The notes under the pieces: model-generated
What the model saw: the letters and a program-made list of their open reading frames with translations, nothing else
Told to the model about the DNA's origin: nothing
Databases searched by the model: none
Program-made: the position numbers and the translations under genes
DNA from: CAVSWN01 sp046728115
GTDB lineage: Bacteria > Acidobacteriota > Vicinamibacteria > Vicinamibacterales > CAVVIG01
NCBI GenBank assembly: GCA_046728115.1
Contig: JBKPDW010000326.1
Location: 1-7,068 of the forward strand
Length of the DNA: 7,068 nt
Reading direction: 5' to 3'
Shown: in pieces, positions 1 through 5,853 of the stretch
Layout of the letters: every line of letters starts with the position of its first letter
Position numbering within the stretch: position 1 is the first letter of the stretch

Positions 1-706
1 AGGGCAGGCCGTCCAGATCGGTGACCGTGGGCGCGTGATTCCCCTCACCAAGCAGGTTCAGTTCTCCGCGCGCGTAGACACCGCTCAGCCTACTGACACG
101 CTGGCCGGCCAGGATCGCCTTCACCAAACGCGGAAAGATCACGTCACCCTCGCCGGACAAGACGTAGTCGACGAAGGGAAACGACTCGTGAATCGCGGCC
201 CCCATCACACCTTCGCAGTTGGCACCTCCCATGACGGTAGCAACGTTTGGGCACATCGTCTTGACGCGCTGCAGGAGGGCAAGAGCCGGGCAATTCTGCT
301 GGAATGTTGATGTCGCGCCGACGATCGCATAGTTGCCCCAAGCGACATCGTCGAGGAGGTGATCCAAGAATGCGGGTGTTCGCGCACGAAGTTCCTTCAC
401 TCGTTCGCCGAATTCGCGATCGCAGTAGCGGTCGGCGAGGACCTCGTCGACGTAGCGCTGCGGATCCGGTGCGCGTTCTCCGAACAGGTCGCCGGAAAAG
501 ACCCACTCGCCAAGCATCGCCTGGTATCGGGACTCTGTGATGGCGGTGTAGAACTCCTCGCCCGCAAAGTCAGCGAAGCGAAGATTCAGGTAGAACACGT
601 CGCACGGGATGCCGTCTCGGGCCAACGCCGCTTGGAGGAGGCTCACGCCCAAGGCGGGCCTGTCCAGGAAGTGGAAAGGGGGCACGACCAGTAGCACACG
701 CGCCAT
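1..706 (-). CDS. RiPP maturation radical SAM C-methyltransferase, N-terminal part (gene runs off the left edge)
   Basis: This is an incomplete gene read leftwards from an ATG at 706. It has 235 codons before the edge and no stop. The protein begins MARVLLVVPPF and is colinear with the two plus-strand paralogs, about four residues shorter by the DLDGLP segment where the window ends. It keeps the family hallmarks of the N-terminal B12-binding-like Rossmann domain: PALGVSLLQAAL, APDPQRYVDEVL, the STFQQNC strand, VMGGANCEG and DYVLSGEGD. The radical SAM motif (residue about 267 by alignment) lies outside the window, so activity cannot be judged. A strong ribosome binding site (AGGGAGGA, 717-710) sits just upstream of the ATG, which fixes the start. 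It is divergent from the 818-4650 pair, with about 110 bp between start codons. Homology shows the family. Its role in methylating a ribosomal peptide is inferred from family knowledge. Confidence 0.88.
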   Translation of the reverse strand, partial: MARVLLVVPPFHFLDRPALGVSLLQAALARDGIPCDVFYLNLRFADFAGEEFYTAITESRYQAMLGEWVFSGDLFGERAPDPQRYVDEVLADRYCDREFGERVKELRARTPAFLDHLLDDVAWGNYAIVGATSTFQQNCPALALLQRVKTMCPNVATVMGGANCEGVMGAAIHESFPFVDYVLSGEGDVIFPRLVKAILAGQRVSRLSGVYARGELNLLGEGNHAPTVTDLDGLP

Positions 707-728
707 AGGTCCTCCCTCGGTGCCCGCG

Positions 729-736
729 AGTATACT
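729..736. promoter_or_regulatory. Palindromic -10-like element AGTATACT in the divergent intergenic region
   Basis: The 111-bp gap between the two divergent radical SAM starts contains AGTATACT, a perfect palindrome. It offers TATACT, a good match to the sigma-70 -10 consensus TATAAT, on both strands (731-736 plus, 734-729 minus). It is the only AT-rich patch in the gap and is suitably placed to start transcripts towards both the 706 gene and the 818 gene. I see no convincing -35 (TTGACA-like) hexamer at 16-18 bp on either side, so this is a tentative promoter call. Confidence 0.35.
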
Positions 737-737
737 T

Positions 738-797
738 GAGCGCGAGTGGTGAGCTCCAGGGTGCGCGGCGCTCACCTTAGCTTTGCGCTCCACTCGC
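738..797. repeat. Nested inverted repeats in the leader of the plus-strand radical SAM operon
   Basis: Three inverted-repeat pairs share a left arm next to the putative -10 element. GCGAGTGG (742-749) pairs with CCACTCGC (790-797). GGTGAGC (748-754) pairs with GCTCACC (770-776). GAGCGC (738-743) pairs with GCGCTC (785-790). The left arms overlap, so the pairings are mutually exclusive in part, like alternative hairpins or an operator with two half-sites. All lie between the putative promoter and the ATG at 818. GC-rich DNA gives short inverted repeats by chance, so function is uncertain. Confidence 0.4.
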
Positions 798-817
798 TGG
801 ATCTAAGCGGGGAACCG

Positions 818-2710
818 ATGCCGCGGGTCCTCTTGGTTGTCCCACCGTTCTACCAGGTATTCACCCCCGCGCTCGGCGTCAGCCTGCTCAAGGCGGCCCT
901 TGCCCAAGCCGGCGTGCCATGCGACGTGCTGTATCTCAACATCCCGTTCGCAGAAGGCATCGGGCCGGAACTTTACACGCGCATCGCGGGCGAAAATCGC
1001 TTTGATGCGCTCGCGGCCGAGTGGGTCTTTGCCGGGGCCCTGTTCGGAGGCGGCGCACCGGATCCGCAGCGGTATGTCGACGAGGTACTGCTCGGCCGTT
1101 TCGGAGACATCTACGATCGGGCGTTTGCCGACCGACTGATGGACGCGCGTGCATGGGCGCCAGCGTTCTTGGACGAGGTCATCGACCAAGTCACCTGGGA
1201 CCGGTACCTCCTCGTCGGCGTCAGCTCGACACACCTGCAGACCTGCTCTGGCCTGGCCCTCTTGAGACGCCTGAAGGCCCGTCACCCCGGAGTTCGCACG
1301 GCCATGGGAGGTGCTAACTGCGAAGGGCAGATGGGCGCGGCGATCCATGAGCTGTTCCCGTTCGTCGACTACGTCTGTTCCGGTGAGGGTGACCACGTCT
1401 TTCCCGAACTCGTCGGCCGACTGCTGGCCGGCGAATCCACGCTAGGTCTGCCGGGGATCTTCGCCCGCGGTCTGTTGAGTCCGCTGGGCGACAGGACCCA
1501 TGCACCGATGGTTCTCGATCTGGACGGCCTGCCGTACCCAGACTACGACGACTACTTCACACAGTTTCAGGCCAGCCGGCTGGCTGCCGTGGAGACACCG
1601 ACCATGGCGCTCGAGACCTCGCGGGGCTGCTGGTGGGGTCAAAAGCACCACTGCACCTTTTGCGGCCTCAATGGCGAGGGCATGCAGTACCGACGGAAGT
1701 CCCCTCAGCGCGCGCTCAAGGAGATCGACTTCCTCATTACTCGTTACCCTTCGCGCACATTTTATGCGACGGACAACATTCTCGACCTGGAGTACTTCGA
1801 CACGGTGCTGCAGGAGCTAGCCGAGCGGCCGCGTCCGCCGCGACTCTACTACATGATGAAGGCCAACCTGACCAGGGCCCAGCTGCGACTCCTGGCAAGG
1901 GCGGGTTTCTGGGGCATCTATGCAGGGATCGAGAACCTCAGCACCCCGATCCTCCGCCTGATGAAGAAGGGAGTCACCGGGCTCCAGAACGTTCGCTTGC
2001 TAAAATGGTCCGCCGAGATCGGGCTCCCCGCCGACTGGGCCCTGTTGGCTGGCTTTCCAGGCGAAGATCCGAGCGAATATCAGCGGCTCGCGGAGCTCGT
2101 ACCCTCCTTGATGCATTTGCGCCCGCCCAGCGGCCTCTACCATATTCGCGTCGACCGGTTCAGCCCTTACTTCACAGCGCCAGAAGCTGGCGGCCTAACG
2201 AATGTCCACGCCAGCATCGCGTACCAGCATGTCTACCCCTTCCAACCCGCGGACCTGGACCGCCTCGCCTATTACTTCGACTATGAGTACGCTGACGGCC
2301 GCGATCCGGCAAAATACACGCTGGCGCTAAAGGAAGCGATCGAGCAGTGGCGCCAGCACCACGGGACCGCGCGGCTCGAGCTACGAGTGGATGACGACCG
2401 GCTGGAGATTGAGGATACCCGTCCGGCAAGCGCCGGATCGACGACGGTCCTGCGCGGCCCAGCGCGCTTGGCGTACCTCGCTCTGGATGCCGGGAGCACG
2501 GTCGGGGCCGTAGAGGCGGAACTGCGGAAGGGACTCGAGAGCGGTTCCCCTGCCGTGGCGCAGCTCGAACAATGGTTTGAAGAGTGGCTGGACGCCCGGC
2601 TCGTGATGCGCGAGGGACCGCGCTATCTAAGCCTCGCAACGAACTTCGCGGAGCGCGTGCGGCTTCCGATTGAGCGCTTCCTCGCTCGGCTCGTGGGAAG
2701 TGCATCGTGA
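818..2710 (+). CDS. RiPP maturation radical SAM C-methyltransferase (first plus-strand copy)
   Basis: A 630-residue B12-type radical SAM protein, full length for its family. Residues 1 to about 220 form a B12-binding-like Rossmann domain (PALGVSLLKAAL, GGANCEGQMGAAIH, DYVCSGEGD). The radical SAM barrel follows, with its 4Fe-4S cysteines C271, C279 and C282 in GCWWGQKHHCTFCGLNG, a CX7CX2C spacing rather than the usual CX3CX2C. The C-terminus (about 540-610) resembles a PqqD-type winged helix (GPARLAYLALDAGSTV, then RYLSLAT). Family members act on ribosomal peptides, typically by radical C-methylation; substrate and reaction here are unknown. I chose ATG 818, after GCGGGGA, because both paralogs begin at this point (MPRVLLVVPPF). 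An in-frame GTG at 746 would add 24 unconserved residues. Compared with the next gene it has M346 for E, Y368-A369 for Q-P and A408 for N in barrel segments, suggesting altered specificity. It is followed by the next copy, probably in one operon. Confidence 0.92.
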   Translation: MPRVLLVVPPFYQVFTPALGVSLLKAALAQAGVPCDVLYLNIPFAEGIGPELYTRIAGENRFDALAAEWVFAGALFGGGAPDPQRYVDEVLLGRFGDIYDRAFADRLMDARAWAPAFLDEVIDQVTWDRYLLVGVSSTHLQTCSGLALLRRLKARHPGVRTAMGGANCEGQMGAAIHELFPFVDYVCSGEGDHVFPELVGRLLAGESTLGLPGIFARGLLSPLGDRTHAPMVLDLDGLPYPDYDDYFTQFQASRLAAVETPTMALETSRGCWWGQKHHCTFCGLNGEGMQYRRKSPQRALKEIDFLITRYPSRTFYATDNILDLEYFDTVLQELAERPRPPRLYYMMKANLTRAQLRLLARAGFWGIYAGIENLSTPILRLMKKGVTGLQNVRLLKWSAEIGLPADWALLAGFPGEDPSEYQRLAELVPSLMHLRPPSGLYHIRVDRFSPYFTAPEAGGLTNVHASIAYQHVYPFQPADLDRLAYYFDYEYADGRDPAKYTLALKEAIEQWRQHHGTARLELRVDDDRLEIEDTRPASAGSTTVLRGPARLAYLALDAGSTVGAVEAELRKGLESGSPAVAQLEQWFEEWLDARLVMREGPRYLSLATNFAERVRLPIERFLARLVGSAS

Positions 2711-2740
2711 CGCCGGATCCGGCGGTGCCTGGCGTCTTCG

Positions 2741-2749
2741 AAGGGGAGG
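2741..2749 (+). promoter_or_regulatory. Ribosome binding site supporting a TTG start at 2755
   Basis: AAGGGGAGG lies five bases before TTG 2755. From this TTG the protein reads (M)PRVLLVVPPF, exactly matching the starts of the other two paralogs, and its cluster cysteine then falls at residue 271, the same number as in the upstream copy. The competing GTG at 2707 overlaps the previous stop as GTGA and has only a weak GGGA upstream. Confidence 0.6.
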
Positions 2750-2754
2750 CGCCG

Positions 2755-4650
2755 TTGCCGCGCGTGCTGCTGGTCGTCCCGCCGTTCCACCAAGCCTTCA
2801 TCCCGGCGCTTGGCGTCAGCCTGCTCAAGGCCGCGCTCACGCGCGCAGACATTCGCTGCGATGTGCTGTACCTCAACATCCGCTTCGCCGAGCGCATCGG
2901 TCCGGAACTCTACACCGAGATCGCGTCTGAGGGTCGTATTCAGGCGCTCGCCGGCGAGTGGATCTTTGCCGGCGACCTTTTCGGCGACCGCGCCCCGGAC
3001 CCGCGCGGCTTCGTGGCCGAGGTCCTCCTCGGCCGGTACGGGGACGTGTACGAGCGAGCGTTCGCGGACCGGCTCGAGGCTCTGCGCGCACAGGCGCCAG
3101 TGTTCCTGAACGAGGTAATGGATGAGGTTTCATGGGACCAGTATGCTCTCGTTGGCGTCAGCTCGACATTTCAGCAGAACTGTGCCGGTCTGGCTCTGTT
3201 GCGGCGTCTCAGCGTGCGGCACCCGGGGATCCGCACAGCCATGGGCGGCGCCAATTGCGAGGGCCAGATGGGCGCCGCCATCCACCGGCTATTTCCCTTT
3301 GTCGACTACGTCTGTTCCGGTGAGGGCGACGAAATCTTTCCCCGTCTGGCGAAGGCGATCCTGACCGGTCAGCGAGTCGACGGCCTGCCTGGCGTCTTCG
3401 CGCGCACCGAGCAAAACCTGCTCGGCGAGGAGGCGCGCGCGCCGCTGGTCCTCAACATGGATCTGCTGCCGTATCCGGAGTACGGCGACTATTTCGCCCA
3501 ATTCCGGGCGAGCAGCCTCGTCGCTATCGACTCCCCGACGATTGCGCTCGAGACGTCTCGCGGCTGTTGGTGGGGCCAGAAACACCACTGCACGTTCTGC
3601 GGACTCAACGGCGGCGGCATGCAGTACCGCAGCAAGTCGCCGCAGCGTGCCATTGGCGAACTCGACTTCCTGATGAACCACCACGGCGTGCGCAAAGTCT
3701 ACGCCGTCGACAACATCCTTGATCTCAAGTACTTCGAGACGGTGCTTGCGGAACTCGCCCGCAGATCCAGACCCCCAGAGCTGTTCTACGAGACGAAGGC
3801 GAACCTCACCAAGCGCCAGCTTCGCCTGCTGGCCCGTGCCGGTGTCTGGGGCATTCAGCCAGGCATTGAGAGCCTAAGTACTCCCATCCTCCACCTGATG
3901 GGCAAGGGCGTGACGGCCCTCCAGAATGTGCGCCTGCTGAAGTGGTGCGCGGAAATCGGGCTGACGCCCGAGTGGAACTTCTTGTGCGGCTTTCCGAGTG
4001 AGAATCCGGCGGATTACGCGAGCATGGCGGACTTGGTGCCATCGCTGACGCACCTCTACCCGCCCGGCGGACCGGGGCGGATCCGCCTCGACCGGTTCAG
4101 CCCTTACTTCACAGCGCCCGACGTCAACGGAATCATTAACATCCGCGCCAGTATCGCGTACCGGTACGTCTATCCCTTCCAGCCCTTCGACCTGGATCGC
4201 TTGGCCTATTACTTCGACTACGACTATGCAGACGGGCGCGACCCGGACCAGTACACGGCAGCGCTGAAGGAAGCGATCGAGGGGTGGCGCGAGCATCACC
4301 CCACGGCGCGGCTCGAGCTAAGAGTGGCAGACGATCGGCTCGAGATTCTAGATACTCGCCGCGTGGCTGTCCGGCCCACGACGATATTGCACGGGCCGGC
4401 CCGCCTGGCATACCTGGCACTGGACGAGGGTAAGACCCTGGGGACGGTGTTGGCGGAGCTACGGCGAGGAGAAGCGGAACCGAACACCGAGCAGATCCAG
4501 GAATGGCTGGATGAATGGGAGCGCGCCCGTCTAGTGATGCGAGAAGGATCACGCTACCTCAGTCTTGCCACCAACTTCGCGGAGCGCGTCCACCTTCCGG
4601 TCGAGCGCTTCCTGGCCGCGCTCGCGGCCAGTACGTCGGGCGGGGACTGA
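2755..4650 (+). CDS. RiPP maturation radical SAM C-methyltransferase (second plus-strand copy)
   Basis: A 631-residue paralog of the upstream gene, colinear nearly from end to end. It has the same Rossmann N-terminus (GGANCEGQMG, DYVCSGEGDEIF), cluster cysteines C271, C279 and C282 (CX7CX2C, with HHCTFCGLNG), and PqqD-like C-terminus (GPARLAYLALDEGKTL, then RYLSLATNFAERV). It keeps what I remember as the family's usual barrel residues: E346 in FYETKANL, Q368-P369 in IQPGIESLST, and N408 in WNFLCGFPSE. It is therefore the more orthodox enzyme of the pair. The start is TTG 2755, chosen by alignment and a strong ribosome binding site; a GTG at 2707 overlapping the upstream stop would add 16 residues and is the main alternative. 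The gene probably shares a transcript with 818-2710, and a weak hairpin terminator follows it. The family role is modification of a ribosomal peptide; the substrate is not identified. Confidence 0.92.
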   Translation: MPRVLLVVPPFHQAFIPALGVSLLKAALTRADIRCDVLYLNIRFAERIGPELYTEIASEGRIQALAGEWIFAGDLFGDRAPDPRGFVAEVLLGRYGDVYERAFADRLEALRAQAPVFLNEVMDEVSWDQYALVGVSSTFQQNCAGLALLRRLSVRHPGIRTAMGGANCEGQMGAAIHRLFPFVDYVCSGEGDEIFPRLAKAILTGQRVDGLPGVFARTEQNLLGEEARAPLVLNMDLLPYPEYGDYFAQFRASSLVAIDSPTIALETSRGCWWGQKHHCTFCGLNGGGMQYRSKSPQRAIGELDFLMNHHGVRKVYAVDNILDLKYFETVLAELARRSRPPELFYETKANLTKRQLRLLARAGVWGIQPGIESLSTPILHLMGKGVTALQNVRLLKWCAEIGLTPEWNFLCGFPSENPADYASMADLVPSLTHLYPPGGPGRIRLDRFSPYFTAPDVNGIINIRASIAYRYVYPFQPFDLDRLAYYFDYDYADGRDPDQYTAALKEAIEGWREHHPTARLELRVADDRLEILDTRRVAVRPTTILHGPARLAYLALDEGKTLGTVLAELRRGEAEPNTEQIQEWLDEWERARLVMREGSRYLSLATNFAERVHLPVERFLAALAASTSGGD

Positions 4651-4663
4651 TCCTGCCTACTTC

Positions 4664-4688
4664 AACGCTGACGTTAGTCAGACGTTTT
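4664..4688 (+). terminator. Possible intrinsic terminator after the radical SAM operon
   Basis: AACGCTGAC (4664-4672) can pair with GTCAG-A-CGTT (4677-4686), a nine-pair stem with one bulged A and a GTTA loop, ending in a run of four T on the plus strand (4685-4688). It begins 13 bases after the stop at 4650, between convergent genes. The short T run and bulge make it a weak terminator. On the minus strand no T run follows the stem. Confidence 0.4.
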
Positions 4689-4710
4689 CGTCCGTGCCTA
4701 AGTCTCCTCT

Positions 4711-4950
4711 CTATTTCAACAACTCCACTCGCGCCAGGACGTGTGCGTCGCGTTCGAGTGCGTTCGCCGCCTCGCGCGCTGTCGCTAGCCCGGCCTTCGC
4801 CGCCGCAAGTTTCCGCGGCTCGACGCCTTGGTTCTCCATCAAGGCCACGTAGCGGTCAGCGGCCGTGAGGCAGGCCACAAGACCCTCGGCGAGGCCGATG
4901 TCCATCTCGACGATAGAGTTGAACAGCAATTTGGAAGCGCTGGCACTCAT
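4711..4950 (-). CDS. Small alanine-rich helical protein of unknown function (79 aa)
   Basis: A 79-residue protein beginning MSASASKLLFNSIVEMD and ending ARVELLK. I do not recognise it. It is rich in Ala, Leu, Glu and Arg, with no signal peptide or membrane segment. It looks like two or three helices broken near NQGVEP (about residues 40-45), and it contains one cysteine. Support for it being real: AGAAGGAGA ends about five bases before the ATG, and most codons end in G or C as in the neighbouring genes. Its ATG overlaps the TGA of the broken zinc-ribbon frame as ATGA, so translation could be coupled. It converges on the radical SAM operon, with 60 bp between stops. It is within the size range of RiPP precursors, but it shows no Gly-Gly site or Cys/Ser/Thr-rich core, so that role is only a possibility. 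Confidence 0.6.
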   Translation of the reverse strand: MSASASKLLFNSIVEMDIGLAEGLVACLTAADRYVALMENQGVEPRKLAAAKAGLATAREAANALERDAHVLARVELLK

Positions 4951-4987
4951 AACTCTCTCCTTCTGCCTCGCGCAGGCGTGCTCGAGG

Positions 4988-5228
4988 GGTGATCCGCTTG
5001 CGCTCGCCTTCGAGCGCAGCCTTCGACATCAGGATTTTCTCCGCGATGTGCCTGAGGGTGGTGGAGGAGCGGCGTCGCGAAGCGAGGCTCATTGGGTGTT
5101 GTTAGTCCCGCCGGTTGTGCACATTCCGAGCAGAATTTGGCGGTCGAGGAAAGCTGGGTGCCGCAGTAGCTACACGTCCGCGCCAGCGGGGCGACGCACT
5201 CCTCGCAGAATCTCGCGGCGATTCTCAT
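4988..5228 (-). pseudogene. Decayed N-terminus of a double-zinc-ribbon class III adenylate/guanylate cyclase
   Basis: The reading frame from ATG 5228 gives ARFCEECVAPLARTC, then CSYCGTQL and AKFCSECAQPAG, three CxxC knuckles typical of the double zinc ribbon at the front of large bacterial adenylate/guanylate cyclase proteins. The normal first knuckle (a CPxC near the start) is missing. The family then continues with a linker and a segment like HLAEKIL-SALEGERKQVT before the cyclase domain. That segment is present here as RHIAEKILMSKAALEGERKRIT (5053-4988), but in another frame. The gap between the FA residues and RHIAEK is 22 nt where 21 is expected, so there is a +1 frameshift within 5075-5054. 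Homology stops right after ERKRIT, so the whole catalytic domain is gone. It lies just after ssb. The open frame from 5228 still runs 93 codons to a TGA at 4947 and could be expressed as a small zinc-binding protein. The family assignment rests on remembered sequences. Confidence 0.7.
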
Positions 5229-5283
5229 CCCCGCCCGGCTCGCCGGCCGCTCCGGTTCATGCGCGATTACCCAATTAGCAGAT

Positions 5284-5727
5284 TCAGAAGGGTATATCGT
5301 CGTCCGTAATCGGCTCTGTCGAGGGTTCCGGCCCCGGAGCGTGTCTGCCCATTTCGTCGGCGCCGGCCCGCGCCGCCGCGCCGCCGCGACCACCGCCTCC
5401 GCCGCCCAGCAGGACCACGCGATCGCAGCGCACCTTCGTGCTCTTGCGCTTGTTGCCTTCCTTGTCGGTGTACTCGTCGGTCTGCAGGCGGCCCTCGACG
5501 TACACTTGTTTGCCCTTGACGAGATATTCCGAGAGCGTTTCGGCCTGCTTGCCCCAGAGATCGATGTTGTGCCACTCGGTGCGTTCCTGCCGCTGGCCAC
5601 CTTTGTCGTTCCACACCTCGGTGGTCGCGATGCTGAACTTGGCGACGGCTGCTCCGCCCGGCGTGTAGCGAAGCTCCGCGTCACGCCCGAGATTCCCCAC
5701 GAGAATCACTTTGTTGACTGAACCCAT
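5284..5727 (-). CDS. ssb: Single-stranded DNA-binding protein SSB
   Basis: A 147-residue SSB of normal length for a bacterial housekeeping copy. It coats single-stranded DNA during replication, repair and recombination in the cytoplasm. The OB fold spans about 1-105, starting GSVNKVILVGNLGRDAELRY, with aromatic DNA-contact candidates W39, W52 and W58 and the GRLQTDEYTDKEG strand. A glycine-rich flexible linker follows (GGGGGGRGG). The acidic tip DDDIPF, the docking site for partner proteins, is intact. No strong Shine-Dalgarno is visible before ATG 5727. It is on the same strand as cpoB, 126 bp downstream of it, and may have its own promoter. The product call is secure. Confidence 0.97.
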   Translation of the reverse strand: MGSVNKVILVGNLGRDAELRYTPGGAAVAKFSIATTEVWNDKGGQRQERTEWHNIDLWGKQAETLSEYLVKGKQVYVEGRLQTDEYTDKEGNKRKSTKVRCDRVVLLGGGGGGRGGAAARAGADEMGRHAPGPEPSTEPITDDDIPF

Positions 5728-5761
5728 AGGGCAACGATTCTACTTCAGCGATGGTGAGTTG

Positions 5762-5819
5762 ACTGGCTGCCGCTGCCAGTTGTGTGCAACCCGTCTTCGC
5801 TGGCATCGCCAACCAGCGA
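5762..5819. repeat. Two short hairpins between cpoB and ssb
   Basis: In the 126-bp gap, ACTGGC (5762-5767) can pair with GCCAGT (5775-5780), and TCGCTGG (5797-5803) with CCAGCGA (5813-5819). Neither is followed by a T run on the minus strand, so they are not clear intrinsic terminators. They could affect the cpoB 3' end or the ssb leader, or be chance structures in GC-rich DNA. I see no clear promoter in the gap. Confidence 0.3.
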
Positions 5820-5853
5820 GCGGCGGGTGGCAAGAAGGCGGTACCGCCGGATT

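Noticed and set aside
359..694. Plus-strand 111-codon frame at the left end
   Set aside because: It lies opposite the truncated radical SAM gene, whose minus-strand translation matches its paralogs closely.
803..1396. Long minus-strand open frame opposite the first radical SAM gene
   Set aside because: It is the antisense shadow of a well-supported gene in GC-rich DNA. Its translation has no recognisable family and no ribosome binding site.
1633..2286. Plus-strand 217-codon frame inside the first radical SAM gene
   Set aside because: Out-of-frame shadow, rich in Arg/Pro, across the barrel of a conserved protein.
2172..2897. Minus-strand 241-codon frame spanning the junction of the two radical SAM genes
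   Set aside because: Antisense shadow with Arg/Ser/Pro-rich low-complexity translation; both opposite genes are conserved.
4515..4868. Plus-strand frames (4515-4868 and 4565-4852) as possible RiPP precursors after the operon
   Set aside because: They begin inside the radical SAM gene, have no ribosome binding site of their own, and are antisense to the better supported 79-codon gene.
4947..5684. A 245-codon minus frame joining the zinc-ribbon fragment to sequence inside ssb
   Set aside because: The upstream part is an out-of-frame reading of ssb. Only the part from about 5228 resembles a protein family.
5341..5721. Plus-strand 126-codon frame opposite ssb
   Set aside because: Antisense shadow of a secure ssb gene.
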